Below, one piece after another: positions 26,476 through 36,418 of a stretch of DNA of 64,000 nt. Every line of letters begins with the position of its first letter. Within the stretch, counting starts at the first letter, position 1. This DNA is from Paenibacillus_D sp047238105 (GTDB lineage Bacteria; Bacillota; Bacilli; Paenibacillales; Paenibacillaceae). Where the stretch lies: NCBI RefSeq assembly GCF_047238105.1, contig NZ_JBDFMD010000001.1, positions 5,270,001 through 5,334,000 on the forward strand, in the 5' to 3' direction. The translations under genes and the position numbers were made by a program. The notes under the pieces are model-generated. The model had not been told where the DNA came from, did not search any database, and worked only from the letters and a program-made list of their open reading frames with translations.

Positions 26476-27093
26476 ATGCCGCGATTTTTACAGCGCTACG
26501 GCTTGCTGATCTTGGCCGGGATCATCCTGCTCGGCGGGATCGGCGCATCGGCAGCTGCCATGCTGGTGACCGTCGTCCGGATGGAACGGATCGTACTGTC
26601 GCTGGATACCGGTGTATCCATTCTCATGAAGCCGGGCAAGTACCAGGTATTTCGGGAATTCGAGCTTCACGGGTCGCTCCTTCCCTTTAGCGCCACGTTC
26701 ACGCCCAGCGAATCGCTGGGAAACCAGGTGCGCAGCCTGCATGTGCAGGTGTTCAATGACCAGCAGGAGCTGCGCGTGCTCCCCGACACATCTACGACTT
26801 ATACGGTAAACGGTACAGGAGGACAATCTGTCTATCGGTTTCAAGTAGAGGAGGAGGGCTGGTATACGGTTGCGCTGACGTTGGATGATGAAGGCGATCC
26901 GGGCAGTTACACGCTCCGCAAAGATTTCATGAGCGATCTATTCCTTATGCTCAAGCAAATGGGAATCGTACTGCTCGCATTCTTGATCTGCGGCACAGCG
27001 GGGACGATCGTCTGCGTCCGGAGCTTCCGGGCCGAGCGCCATCTTCCACTGGGTGCGCCGCAAGCAGGGCAGGGGGATATGCGCATACCGTGA
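26476..27093 (+). CDS. Two-helix membrane protein of unknown function
   Basis: Not recognised. 205 residues: a short cytoplasmic start, a membrane helix (about 8-30), an outside domain of about 120 residues rich in beta-strand-like sequence, a second helix (about 155-178; LLAFLICGTAGTIVCV), and a short basic tail. GGGGAGA precedes the ATG, 13 bases after the GNAT stop codon. The outer domain may sense or bind something, but nothing in it points to a ligand. Confidence 0.7.
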   Translation: MPRFLQRYGLLILAGIILLGGIGASAAAMLVTVVRMERIVLSLDTGVSILMKPGKYQVFREFELHGSLLPFSATFTPSESLGNQVRSLHVQVFNDQQELRVLPDTSTTYTVNGTGGQSVYRFQVEEEGWYTVALTLDDEGDPGSYTLRKDFMSDLFLMLKQMGIVLLAFLICGTAGTIVCVRSFRAERHLPLGAPQAGQGDMRIP

Positions 27094-27185
27094 TTGTCCG
27101 GCGTCTGAACGCGAAGTCGTGGTCTGCTTTTCAGGCTTGGCTGGAGGAAGCAGCCGGATAGGACGAGAAAAGGGGCGAAGCGAAT

Positions 27186-27596
27186 TTGCCAATGCATGAA
27201 CTGGTGTTTGTCTATGGCACGCTGCGCTGCAGCGAATGCAACCATGCGGCATATCTGTCGGACAGCGAGCTGGTGTCCGGACAAGCCCGACTGGCGGCGC
27301 AGTTATGGGATACGGGACTTGGTTATCCGGCGATTGTCCTGGATGCTGAGGCATGTACTCACGGCGAGCTCTACCGGGTGACACCGGATGTACTGAGCCG
27401 CCTGGACGAGCTGGAGGACTACTACGGGCCTGACGGACCCAATGAATACGAGCGGGTCGAGGCGGAGGTCGCCGCAGAAGGCAGCAGTTACATAGCCTGG
27501 GTGTATGTATATCCCGGACTGCCGGCCAGCGGCCGGCTCATCGACTCAGGAGACTGGTGTGCTTACCACCTGGGAACGCTGCGCAGCGAAGAGTAG
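27186..27596 (+). CDS. Gamma-glutamylcyclotransferase-like (AIG2/GGCT) protein
   Basis: Small fold of the GGCT family, 136 residues, beginning with the substrate-loop signature FVYGTLR and carrying GELYRV and a DELEDYYG acidic segment with the expected Glu. Members release 5-oxoproline from gamma-glutamyl amines; many bacterial ones are uncharacterised. The TTG at 27186 has AAAAGGGG nine bases before it; ATG 27192 is possible. Not clearly in an operon. Confidence 0.85.
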   Translation: MPMHELVFVYGTLRCSECNHAAYLSDSELVSGQARLAAQLWDTGLGYPAIVLDAEACTHGELYRVTPDVLSRLDELEDYYGPDGPNEYERVEAEVAAEGSSYIAWVYVYPGLPASGRLIDSGDWCAYHLGTLRSEE

Positions 27597-27913
27597 TTAA
27601 CTGCCAAAGCGCATCTGGATAGAGCATTCCGCTCCCTAAATCTAATGTTTCTGTCCAACAAATATGAAAATATCATATTCAATGGGTCGATTATCCTCTA
27701 AATCGGCAAATGAACTCGAAAAATCGTGCTTATTCAGTTACCTACCGCGTGTTTGAGCGAAATGAATATGAAATTTCGTGTTCAGTGGGTTGGAGCAGCT
27801 GCACGCAGCCGTTAGGATTACGAAAAGGTCGAGCTCAGCACGCGGGCAGCAGCTGATATAGAAAATAGCCCTATAGCCAACGTACATGGGGTGACTAGCC
27901 AGTTAAATGCCAG
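27597..27913. repeat. Degenerate tandem repeat, 52-bp period, three units
   Basis: Units begin at 27661, 27713 and 27765, each with AAyATGAAA-like sequence and ending near GCGAAATG. Units one and three share TATTCAATGGG/TGTTCAGTGGG. Identity is low, but the 52-bp step is exact. The surrounding intergenic DNA carries no recognisable gene. Confidence 0.6.
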
Positions 27914-27914
27914 C

Positions 27915-27966
27915 AAAAAAAACGCCGCTGTTCCTCCCTGAGAAGAAAGGAAGGAAACAGCGGCGT
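27915..27966 (-). terminator. Terminator of the nucleotidase-SLH operon
   Basis: On the minus strand CGCCGCTGTTTCC and GGAACAGCGGCG form a long stem (one bulged base), followed by eight T. It lies about 90 bases after the SLH protein stop codon. Confidence 0.9.
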
Positions 27967-28055
27967 CATCACATGCTATCGTACGCTTCCGGCGGTCGCC
28001 ATCGTTGCGGAAGCGATCTGGCGCCATCATGCCCAGCAGCCTCGATCACACAAAT

Positions 28056-29684
28056 TTACCTGCTCATGCCCTGCAGCAGCACGGCGATCATCTTGGCCGC
28101 TTCCGCGCGGGTGGCTGTGCCGCGCGGGTTGAACCGGCCATCGCCGAGGCCGTCGATAATCCCGGCCTGCTGGAGCGCGCCGATCGCTTCCACCGCCCAT
28201 TCGCCGAACTGCGAACGGTCGCCGAAGCTTAGCGGCTGGTTCATGACAGGCAAGGCATACTCCGTGGCAGCTGCATAGCGGGCCACCATCACGGCCAGCT
28301 CCTGGCGGCTGATCGCAGCGCGCGGCTGGAACCGGTTCTGACCGGTACCCTGCACGACGCCGCTCTCGTAACCCCACTGGACGTAAGGGGCGTACCAGTC
28401 GCCGGACTGCACGTCCGTGAACAGGCCGCTCTGGTATGCCATGCCTTCTGCTCCGGAGAGCCGCGCCAGAATCGCGACGAACTCGCCTCTGGTCACCGGT
28501 TGGACCGGTGCAAACAACCGCTCGCCTATACCTTCGATGATGCCGCGGGCGGACAGGTACGTAATGTAGTCTGTGGCCCAGCCGGAGACATCGGTGAAGG
28601 AGACCTGGTTGACGCCGATCCCATACACGGAGAAATGATCCAGAGCGGCATATAAGACGCCTTCCGACTGGTTATACCAGCCGCCGCGGACGACGGCAGG
28701 CGCGCCTGCGCTCGGAATATAGTAGTAGACGACTGCATTCGGATCTTCACCCGCACGGAGCGAGTAAGGGATACCCAGCCGTACTTTGCCGCCTCCAAAA
28801 TCCGAGACGCTGCCGCTGCCGACCGTTACACTCAGGTCGACTGCGGGCCGCCCGCCCGTAGCTGACCGGCCGGCGGCAGAGAGTGCCGCTGCGTCTACCG
28901 CATCCATCGCAAAACGGACATCACCGGAACCCGCGCCTTGGATGGCGTCCAGGCTCTTCCGGTCATAGCGGGCCGAACCGAGCGGGCTCTCGATGGTGAG
29001 CGAGGCCGCATCGCTGTTCCATAGCAGCGCTGCGGCTTCCGCGTTCAGACTGACATCATAAGCGGTGCCTGCGGCAGCTCCGGCTGCCACCCGGAAGACC
29101 AGGTGCCGCTCGGCAGCCGGCTTGCTGCTGAGCGCTTCCAGTATAGGGCCGAAGGCACTCGCATCGAGCAGGACGGTTTGCCGGCCATTGCTGTCGGCCG
29201 GCGTAACCGTCACAGTCACCCCGCGTGAATCCGCTGTAATGACTGGAGCTGCGTCTGCAGGAGGCGGGATTGTGTCGTCACCGTTATCCCCGTTGCCATC
29301 TTCGCCGCTACCCACGTCTCCGCCGTTATTGCCGCCCTCCGTACCGCCGCCTTGCCGCCATACGACGACCTGCTTCATCTCTTCTACGCCGCCCGAGACG
29401 GCAGATACGCGGTACGTGCTGCCGCCCCATGCTGCGGGTACGGTGATCGCGGCGCTGTATCTGCCGCCCTCGACCCGCTGGGTGTCGAAGAAGACGAGCT
29501 CGCCGTCCGCGCTGCGGATGCTGAGGATCACCTCAGCACCCGGAGCTGTTCCCGACATCGTCAGCGTCTGTCCGACCGTCACCCCGGCAGGGACCTGCAG
29601 GGCGAGCTCGGCAGCAAGGCCGCGCGACGGGAGCAGCACGATCAGCAGACTAAAGGCCAATATCGTTGCCATCCATTGTTTCAA
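28056..29684 (-). CDS. Secreted SLH-domain protein with Ig-like domain
   Basis: Surface protein of about 542 residues. It has a signal peptide (ATILAFSLLIVLLPSRGLAA), an Ig-like domain (about 30-110), a Gly/Asp-rich linker, a central domain like that found before SLH repeats in other Paenibacillus proteins, and three SLH repeats (about 360-540; TRGEFVAILARL, SRQELAVMVARY, TRAEAAKMIAVLL). Start TTG at 29684 is six bases after AGGAGGT. It follows the large nucleotidase by 30 bases, so both are one operon. It has no visible catalytic domain and may be a wall anchor or adhesin. Confidence 0.85.
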   Translation of the reverse strand: MKQWMATILAFSLLIVLLPSRGLAAELALQVPAGVTVGQTLTMSGTAPGAEVILSIRSADGELVFFDTQRVEGGRYSAAITVPAAWGGSTYRVSAVSGGVEEMKQVVVWRQGGGTEGGNNGGDVGSGEDGNGDNGDDTIPPPADAAPVITADSRGVTVTVTPADSNGRQTVLLDASAFGPILEALSSKPAAERHLVFRVAAGAAAGTAYDVSLNAEAAALLWNSDAASLTIESPLGSARYDRKSLDAIQGAGSGDVRFAMDAVDAAALSAAGRSATGGRPAVDLSVTVGSGSVSDFGGGKVRLGIPYSLRAGEDPNAVVYYYIPSAGAPAVVRGGWYNQSEGVLYAALDHFSVYGIGVNQVSFTDVSGWATDYITYLSARGIIEGIGERLFAPVQPVTRGEFVAILARLSGAEGMAYQSGLFTDVQSGDWYAPYVQWGYESGVVQGTGQNRFQPRAAISRQELAVMVARYAAATEYALPVMNQPLSFGDRSQFGEWAVEAIGALQQAGIIDGLGDGRFNPRGTATRAEAAKMIAVLLQGMSR

Positions 29685-29714
29685 TCTTGTACCTCCTGTA
29701 GTGATCTCCATAGC

Positions 29715-32700
29715 TTACTCCACTCCGTAGGCTTCCGCCAGCACACGGCTGTCAGGTCCGTCTACAGCGGAAACCACCATAATTTTCACTTTTTTGGACG
29801 AGCCGATACGGAGCTCTTCGTTCTGTATCGGAGCGCCGGCAGTTGCTTTTTTGATCAATGTCGCACCAGGCGTTCTCGTATTCGAGCCTTCATAGACCTG
29901 GAAGACGACGTAATAGTCGCCGGTATACGTCGGCGCTGCCGGGACAGCATCGACAGCATACTTATAGGTTGCCATGCCCGACGCTACCTGCTTCTCCACA
30001 GTCAGCTCAAATGGCAGGATCGGCTGCGGCTCGGTGTACCCTTCGTTGACCTGATAGACAGCGACAGTACCGCTCACTTCATGAGCTGCCAGCAGCAGCG
30101 GGTAGCCTGTCGGACTGTGTTCCGCAGCGACGAACTTCAGTCCTTCCGGTGAGACGTCGCCGGCGATGTTCGAGCTATAATCCCTCGTGTTGATGTAATC
30201 GTAGAACTCCGCCTCACGGGGATTCGTGATGTCGTACATCATGACGCCGCCGATCCGCTCCAGACCGATCGCTGCGAAGACTTTGCCGTCAACCTCGATA
30301 ACCTTGACATCCTCCGGCTCAGGACCTTTTTTGTTGCTGCGGTGGTCCATCGTCAGATTGTCGTTGGAGACATTGAAGAAGTTCGGATAACGCTCGGCAG
30401 TGATGCGTTCAAAGTCGCTGCCGCTGTCAAAGACCAGCTCCAACGTCTGGGCATCCCAGATCGAGAAGGAGCGTCCGCCCAGGATATACATCGCTTCTTC
30501 ATCATCACCAAGACCGTCGTGCGCATCGTTGATCAGGATATCAAAGCTGTTGCCTTCGAGCGTTGCTGTGGTTGTGTTCTCGTAGCTGCCCCATTCCCTG
30601 GCATCGCCTTCGTTGGGAGTGAGGAGGTAGGTTTTGCCGCCGATCTCGACCGCCGCCAAGCCGTCAGGCATATACACACCGTAGACCGGCTGGTTTTTGA
30701 TCTCGATCTTGCGATCCCGGTACAGGTCCAGCTCATTGCCCGGCTGGCTGTGATCTTTGAAGCCGAGTCCCCGCACGCTTGTGAATGCCCGGTTCTCGAT
30801 GTCGAGGGTAGCGATGGCATTGGCTTCCTGCAGGGAGACATAGGCTGTCTTGCTGTCTGAGGCCACCGCCACATACTCGGGCTCGAGATCGACGGAAGGC
30901 GCGGCGCCTTTCTTCAGGATGACGTTGTCGTTCACCAGATCAGCACGCAGGTCGTCAAACGGATCAAAGGTTACAATAGCAGCCTCGGCCTGTTCCACCC
31001 CTTCAGTGAGGTCGACGATCGTCACCGAGCCTTTCGGGTCAACGGTCCCTGTTCCATAGCCTGCGCGGGGCTCGCCCTCGTCCGCCGTCAGGACATAGCT
31101 TCCGTCCGGCGTGAAGGTGACCATGTCCGGCTGCACGCCGACATCTACATGCTTCACCAGATTGCCGTTGTAGTCCAGCAGCAGGACGGCGCCGGCTGCA
31201 TCATATTGATCCGCCTGGACGGCGACCGCGATAAGCTTCTGCCGGGTGCTGACGTCGATGCTCGTGATATCGCCGAAGTTGAAGCCTTCGATCATCTCGC
31301 TGACGTCAATCCGCTTCTCCAGCACAAATTCATTGCCTGGACGATTCTCCAGGTTCGCCAGACTGACGATATCGATCTTCTTCTCATTGCCGTTCACGAT
31401 GTACATTTTGCGGTTGTCAGGGTTGTAGGAGACGATCTCTGCGACACCCCCATCCTTGCTTTGGTATCCGGTATAAAAGCTGCCCAGATGGGACAATCCG
31501 CCATCCTTCTCCGAGAGGATGAGGCGGCGCTCTTCATCAAGCGCTGTGAAATCTGCCGGCTCCAGCGTCTGGGTGTAATCGATCAGCGCTTCATCCAAAG
31601 CATTGAATTCGTTCACGAGCGCCGAATCTCTCAGCACGGTATATCCGTCGCCCCCCGCGCCCATGAAATCATTGGTGGCAACAAGGTACGTGTCGTCCAT
31701 GTCGATCGGGTCGCCGTTTACTTGAATATCGATGACGCGGCCTTTTTCCACAGGCGTGCTGCCCGACATGGTGCCGTACTTCTCAACCGTCACCGTCATG
31801 CCTCCGACATGGGGGAAGGAGCCTGCGCCGAAGGTCATGCCTTGCTCGATGGCGGCTTTGATCTGCGCGCCGGTCAGTTCCTTGGTGATGATGAAGTTGC
31901 CGAACGGCAGGGTATCGATGACTTGTTTCTTAGTAATCTGGCCTGCGGTGATCGAAGCGCGGATGCCGCCGCCGTTGGTGATCGCCACGTCTGCGCCGCT
32001 CTCGGCGATCATGGCATCGGTAATCAAGCGTCCCAGGTTAGTCTCGCTGCTGCGGACCTGCTCCCGTTCGCCGTTCAGAGCGATCGGAGTCGCACCGACA
32101 ACCTGACTCAATTCGCCGGCTTGACGCTCAATGATCGCATCATATACAGTCCTGACCGCTTGATCCTCAGGGTACGCTGACAAGGGCAGCTGGGCGTCGG
32201 ACTTGGTTACGGCGTTGACCGCTGTCACCTCTTGCCTATCTTTGTTGTAGCCCAGTGTTACGACGCCGACATTTTTGAAATGCTCGCCGGTGCTGGCGAT
32301 GATGACGTCTTTGTGACCGGGGCGTCTGACGACGCGTCCCGTCGGGTAATTGCTGTGGCTGTGCCCGTCGATGATCAGATCGATACCGTCAACCTGCTCG
32401 GCGATGTCTGTACTTTTGATCGTACTGGACGGGTCGTCGCCTATATGAGTAAGCGCGATGACAATATCGGCATGATGTTCTTCTTTAAGCTTGGTCACGG
32501 CTTCTTCGGCAGCCTCGATGACTTCTTCATCGGTGCCAAAGTCGATATCCTCCACGTTCTTCGGATTGGTCTTATAAGCCGTCTCCGGCGTCGTCAACCC
32601 GAACACGCCGATAGTGACGCCATCGATCACTTTGACCAAGAATTCCTGATCAAATAGCGGCGCGCCGTTCTCCTTTAGTCTGGTGTTGGCAGAGAGGAGC

Positions 32701-33764
32701 GGGACTTCTGAGAGGGTCTCAAGCTCCAGCAGCCGCTCCACTCCGTAGTTGAAATCATGGTTGCCCGGCGCCAGCGCATCGAAGCCTACAGCCTTCAGCA
32801 GCTCCGCTACGCCTTCGCCCCGCTCGATGGAAGCGAATGATTGGCCATGGAAGGTATCGCCTGCATCCAGGATCAACGTGCCGTCGGCGCCTTCGCTTTC
32901 ACGGTTGATAAACGTTTTGAATTGGGCATAGCCGATTTGCGGATGGTTTGCTGGCGGCGAGATGGCATGATTTACCCGCGAGTGAACGTCGTTGACATGG
33001 AAAATCTTGATGATGGTATCGTCTTCGCCAGGCTCTTCGCCGCCGCCAGGGGCGAGTCCCCAGGCGCCGTCTGCGAGACTGCGGGGACGGTATTGTGCGA
33101 TGAAGGCGTTAAGCGCATCCTGGCTTGCAAAGGAGCTGCCTTCAAAACGAAGGACTTCAAAGTCAGCGCTATTGTCATCCGTATCTTTGAAGTCTACCCG
33201 ACGCACCGACGTTTGTTTGGAGATCTTCTCGATCGGTGTACCCTCAACCCCATCCTTGCCTGGCTCTTTGACAGTAACCTGATCGAGGACTGTGTCGCCG
33301 TGCACAAGGCGGACATTGTATTGATCATTATCGATATAGCGGCCGTTCCACTCCTGATCGAATGGGGCAATCTCATACACCGAATCCGTCGTCGTCTCGG
33401 CTGCGCCTCTGATGAGATAGGAGCTGTACGCGGGCAGTGTGCCGATCAGATCCAGGCTAACCCACTCGCCGCCTGTCGAGGCCAAATGCTGTGAGCCACT
33501 GCGGGAGGAGGCGTATTCTACCTGCCAGCCGTCCAGATCGACATCCTCTGATGTAGGGTTATACAGTTCGATAAAGCTGTGCGTAAATGGCGTAGCGTTT
33601 TTGCCCCCGCCCCCATATACTTGATGAATAAATGGCTGGCTTTGCTCAGGATCGGCATAAACCACCTGCTGCCCGGACAAGCCGATCAGCAAAGGCATCG
33701 CAAGCGCAAATGCCAAAGTGACAGACATCATCCTCATCAGTCGCTGTTTCAGCTTTCTCTTCAT
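29715..33764 (-). CDS. Very large secreted 5'-nucleotidase with LTD and beta-propeller domains
   Basis: Extracellular phosphoesterase, 1349 residues. In order: signal peptide, a lamin-tail domain (about 45-225), a metallophosphoesterase (about 245-480; NDVHSRVNH, DAGDTFHG, GNHDFNYG, IIDGHSHSNY), the 5'-nucleotidase substrate domain (about 540-720; NGGGIRASI, GNFIITKELTG, MGAGGDGYTVL), and a C-terminal choice-of-anchor I / phytase-like propeller (about 770-1270; TADEGEPRAGYG, TPNEGDAREWG). YfkN and UshA are family relatives that free phosphate from nucleotides. AAAGGAGAT precedes the ATG. No SLH repeats in itself, but the downstream co-transcribed gene has three. Confidence 0.9.
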   Translation of the reverse strand: MKRKLKQRLMRMMSVTLAFALAMPLLIGLSGQQVVYADPEQSQPFIHQVYGGGGKNATPFTHSFIELYNPTSEDVDLDGWQVEYASSRSGSQHLASTGGEWVSLDLIGTLPAYSSYLIRGAAETTTDSVYEIAPFDQEWNGRYIDNDQYNVRLVHGDTVLDQVTVKEPGKDGVEGTPIEKISKQTSVRRVDFKDTDDNSADFEVLRFEGSSFASQDALNAFIAQYRPRSLADGAWGLAPGGGEEPGEDDTIIKIFHVNDVHSRVNHAISPPANHPQIGYAQFKTFINRESEGADGTLILDAGDTFHGQSFASIERGEGVAELLKAVGFDALAPGNHDFNYGVERLLELETLSEVPLLSANTRLKENGAPLFDQEFLVKVIDGVTIGVFGLTTPETAYKTNPKNVEDIDFGTDEEVIEAAEEAVTKLKEEHHADIVIALTHIGDDPSSTIKSTDIAEQVDGIDLIIDGHSHSNYPTGRVVRRPGHKDVIIASTGEHFKNVGVVTLGYNKDRQEVTAVNAVTKSDAQLPLSAYPEDQAVRTVYDAIIERQAGELSQVVGATPIALNGEREQVRSSETNLGRLITDAMIAESGADVAITNGGGIRASITAGQITKKQVIDTLPFGNFIITKELTGAQIKAAIEQGMTFGAGSFPHVGGMTVTVEKYGTMSGSTPVEKGRVIDIQVNGDPIDMDDTYLVATNDFMGAGGDGYTVLRDSALVNEFNALDEALIDYTQTLEPADFTALDEERRLILSEKDGGLSHLGSFYTGYQSKDGGVAEIVSYNPDNRKMYIVNGNEKKIDIVSLANLENRPGNEFVLEKRIDVSEMIEGFNFGDITSIDVSTRQKLIAVAVQADQYDAAGAVLLLDYNGNLVKHVDVGVQPDMVTFTPDGSYVLTADEGEPRAGYGTGTVDPKGSVTIVDLTEGVEQAEAAIVTFDPFDDLRADLVNDNVILKKGAAPSVDLEPEYVAVASDSKTAYVSLQEANAIATLDIENRAFTSVRGLGFKDHSQPGNELDLYRDRKIEIKNQPVYGVYMPDGLAAVEIGGKTYLLTPNEGDAREWGSYENTTTATLEGNSFDILINDAHDGLGDDEEAMYILGGRSFSIWDAQTLELVFDSGSDFERITAERYPNFFNVSNDNLTMDHRSNKKGPEPEDVKVIEVDGKVFAAIGLERIGGVMMYDITNPREAEFYDYINTRDYSSNIAGDVSPEGLKFVAAEHSPTGYPLLLAAHEVSGTVAVYQVNEGYTEPQPILPFELTVEKQVASGMATYKYAVDAVPAAPTYTGDYYVVFQVYEGSNTRTPGATLIKKATAGAPIQNEELRIGSSKKVKIMVVSAVDGPDSRVLAEAYGVE

Positions 33765-33918
33765 ACCAGATCTCCTTTGTTTTTGGTAAATTTTTGCCGA
33801 ATGAACCCATATTTAGTAGTGAAAAGGGAGTCGGCCTATAACTAAGATAGAACAGGCCAGCGGGCATGACTAATGAAGATTTCGTAAAGCAGCTGCCCGT
33901 ACGCCTGGTGATTCCGAC

Positions 33919-34550
33919 TTACTGTGCAAGCGCCTCCTCCGTAATCTGCCGGATATCGATCAACGCCCGTGCGCCTTCGCGTACCAGATCAGGCAGGATG
34001 TGTTCCAGGAAGTAGGTGACGCAATGAAGCTTGATGTTTTTGATCTTCACCAGTGCCTGGCGGTACATGATGACGAATTCTTTTTCTCCGTATTGCCGCG
34101 CTGCAGCTCAGCGAACGCCTCATAGACTTGATCCATCTTGTCGGCCACCTCCAGGATGAGCCCTTCGAGCGATCCGTCCTTGCCTTCGCGCAGCTGTCTG
34201 CGGAAGATGACTTGCAGGTCTTCGGGGATGTTCTCCTCGATGAAGTGATCGATCATCCCTTCCTCGACTTGCTGCAGCAGGGAGCGGAGCTCGGTGCTGT
34301 AATGCTTGACCGGCGTCTTGATATCGCCGATGAAGATCTCGCCGTAATCGTGGCTGCTCGTAATCTCGTACAGCTTTTTCCAATCCACGACGGCGCCGTG
34401 CTGCTCCTCGATGTCTGCGAGCGTCTTGGCGTATTGGACGACCTTCCAGGAGTGAGCGGAGACACTATGCTCCTCGAATTTGAACTTGCCTGGGCAGCGG
34501 ATGATTCTCTCCAAGTCGTTGAGCGATCTGAAGTACGTATGAAGTCCCAT
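33919..34550 (-). pseudogene. YfbR-like HD-domain hydrolase with a one-base frameshift
   Basis: HD-domain phosphohydrolase related to the 5'-deoxynucleotidase YfbR. Metal-binding residues are visible in EEHSVSAHSWKV and TSSHDYGEIF. The main frame ends at 34047 with an unrelated tail (NSSSCTARHW). Re-reading one base back at the A5 run (34081-34085) restores the family-like end EFVIMYRQALVKIKN ... ITEEALAQ to a stop at 33919. So one A is missing relative to an intact gene, through mutation, sequencing error or programmed slippage. Start ATG 34550 follows AAGGAAGG. Confidence 0.8.
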
Positions 34551-34687
34551 AAGAAGTACCTTCCTTTGCATGTCATGGCATAGCGGAGACTAACCTGTCA
34601 CGGCTTCATCATACCTTTACACTGTTCGAGGGGAATCAACGGAACGTTAAGCGGATGTAAGGATGGATATACAATCAACTGGGAAGG

Positions 34688-34716
34688 TTGTGGAAAATTT
34701 CGCATTCTCCTATACT
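34688..34716 (+). promoter_or_regulatory. Sigma-A-type promoter of the alpha/beta hydrolase
   Basis: TTGTGG at 34688 and TATACT at 34711 are spaced by 17 bases, 54 bases before the next start codon. Confidence 0.5.
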
Positions 34717-34769
34717 GGGAAGTGTTCATAGCATAGGGGCGGCGATAAGCTGCCGGCAGGAGGAAGACG

Positions 34770-35660
34770 ATGAGCGGGAACAACGGGCATACGTATGGAA
34801 TCAGCAAATACATAGCGACTGCGGACGGCCGGAAGCTTCATTATATGGTGAACGGCAGCGGCGAGCCGACTGTCGTCTTCGAATCGGGGATGGGCGCTTC
34901 CCGTTCCACGTGGGGACTGGTACAGCCGGCGATTGCCAGACAGGTGAGGGCGGTTGTCTACGATAGGGCGGGGTTCGGCAAGAGCGATCCGGATTCTCAG
35001 CCGCGCACACTGGCGCGGCTGGCGGAGGATCTGGACACGCTGCTCCATGCATTGGGGAGGGGACCTTTTATTCTCGTAGGCCATAGCTGGGGCGGACCAG
35101 TCGTGCGGACCGTTGCGGCAGCCGACCCGTCGCGTATCCGTGGGGTGGTGCTGGTTGATCCGTCGGACGAACATTGCGAGATGTACTTCAGGCGTTCGAC
35201 GAAGGCCTACTTCCGTATGACCCGTCCCCTGTATCCGCTGCTGGCGCGGATGGGATGGTATAAGCGGATGGGAAGCGGGCCCGGGAGCGTGCAGCCGGCA
35301 GATGTGGTCCGGGATCATCATAGCGAGGATTTCACACTCCGCTCCGCACGCACGGCATCAGCAGAGCTGATCACGTTCATAGACGATCTGGAGCGGTTCC
35401 AGTCAGCACCTCCTGATCTGGGCGGCCTGCCGCTCACGATTATCTCAGGGGCGCGGACAACCGGCCAGGAGCGCAAGGTAAGACCGGCGGTGATGGCGGC
35501 CCATCGCCAGTCGGCGGCACAGCACGGCGGCCGCCTGGTTGAAGCGCCGCAATCAGGCCATATGGTGAACTACGAGCAGCCGGAGATTATCATTAGCGAG
35601 ATCGGGCGGATGCTGGAGCCGGTCGAGCCGGTACGAGCTGGGATCGCGCCTGTCAGCTGA
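34770..35660 (+). CDS. Alpha/beta hydrolase
   Basis: Esterase/hydrolase of the alpha/beta fold, 296 residues. Oxyanion region VVFESGMGASRSTW, nucleophile elbow GHSWGG (Ser at about 109), a plausible acid in DDLERF or nearby, and a C-terminal His in PQSGHMVNYEQPE. Substrate unknown. GGAGGAAGACG precedes the ATG; it has its own promoter and appears to be monocistronic. Confidence 0.88.
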   Translation: MSGNNGHTYGISKYIATADGRKLHYMVNGSGEPTVVFESGMGASRSTWGLVQPAIARQVRAVVYDRAGFGKSDPDSQPRTLARLAEDLDTLLHALGRGPFILVGHSWGGPVVRTVAAADPSRIRGVVLVDPSDEHCEMYFRRSTKAYFRMTRPLYPLLARMGWYKRMGSGPGSVQPADVVRDHHSEDFTLRSARTASAELITFIDDLERFQSAPPDLGGLPLTIISGARTTGQERKVRPAVMAAHRQSAAQHGGRLVEAPQSGHMVNYEQPEIIISEIGRMLEPVEPVRAGIAPVS

Positions 35661-35774
35661 TTGCAATAAAGCCTCGAAGTAACGGATGGTTCTTCCGATC
35701 GCTGGTGTCAGCAGGAAATCCCTGATTCTGGTATAGTATAGTGAAGTATGGGATGGAAAAGGAAGGTGATCGAT

Positions 35775-36239
35775 ATGCCATTTCGACGATACGGTCTAAT
35801 CCTGATAGGCCTGCTGCTGCTGGCAGGATGTCAACAGGATCCGGATGCTGAAGAAGTGGAAACGGTCGAGGGCTTCAGCATCGAAGAGTCTGAGGAGATT
35901 GAAGGATATTATGAGACGGTAGGTTACATGCAGGTCAATTCGATTACGTACCACAAGATGAATCGGCATGTTGAGCTTAGTGCCGTCCTGATAATTGAAG
36001 ATTATTATGACCTGAACCATCAGTATCTCCGCACCGAACTGGTCGATACGCATTATGAGAAGTCCAAACTTACAGACGCCGTCAAGAGCCACAACAACGT
36101 TCAGGAAGCCGCAGGGCCGCTGACCATTCACATCCCGCCCGAGTCCATGGATACCCGGCCCCGTGATCTCAATGAGGAACAACTGGCCGAGATCCGGGCG
36201 CATATCTTCAGTGTGCTGAAGGATCATGGCATGCGATAA
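35775..36239 (+). CDS. Small lipoprotein of unknown function
   Basis: Signal peptide with lipobox LLAGC (Cys at about residue 20) followed by an acidic segment (DPDAEEVETVEGFSIEESEE) and a compact domain of about 120 residues. No known family was recognised. An ATG at 35775 after GGAAGGTG gives a normal lipoprotein start; an upstream GTG/ATG would put a charged extension before it. Probably attached to the outer face of the membrane. Confidence 0.75.
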   Translation: MPFRRYGLILIGLLLLAGCQQDPDAEEVETVEGFSIEESEEIEGYYETVGYMQVNSITYHKMNRHVELSAVLIIEDYYDLNHQYLRTELVDTHYEKSKLTDAVKSHNNVQEAAGPLTIHIPPESMDTRPRDLNEEQLAEIRAHIFSVLKDHGMR

Positions 36240-36303
36240 ATACCGGAGCAGTGGAGCTTGCGATCCATGATCACTGTCAATCGCTGCTGAACACCGTCAA
36301 AGA

Positions 36304-36342
36304 GGGGCTGGCGGGACCTTAGAAAATGCCAGTCCCCGGGCC
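36304..36342 (+). terminator. Hairpin between lipoprotein and GH95 gene
   Basis: GGGGCTGGC pairs with GCCAGTCCCC (one bulged T). There is no T-run. A TATAAT lies shortly downstream at about 36356, so a new promoter probably starts the GH95 transcript. Confidence 0.4.
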
Positions 36343-36418
36343 GGTTATTTCGCGGTATAATGAGGGGATGAACGGCAGGACGCCCGTTTGTGGACATAAC
36401 AGTGATGGAGGTAAGACG

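Noticed and set aside
27090..27161. 23-codon frame starting on the stop codon of the membrane protein gene
   Set aside because: Too short, no known family, and no ribosome site of its own.
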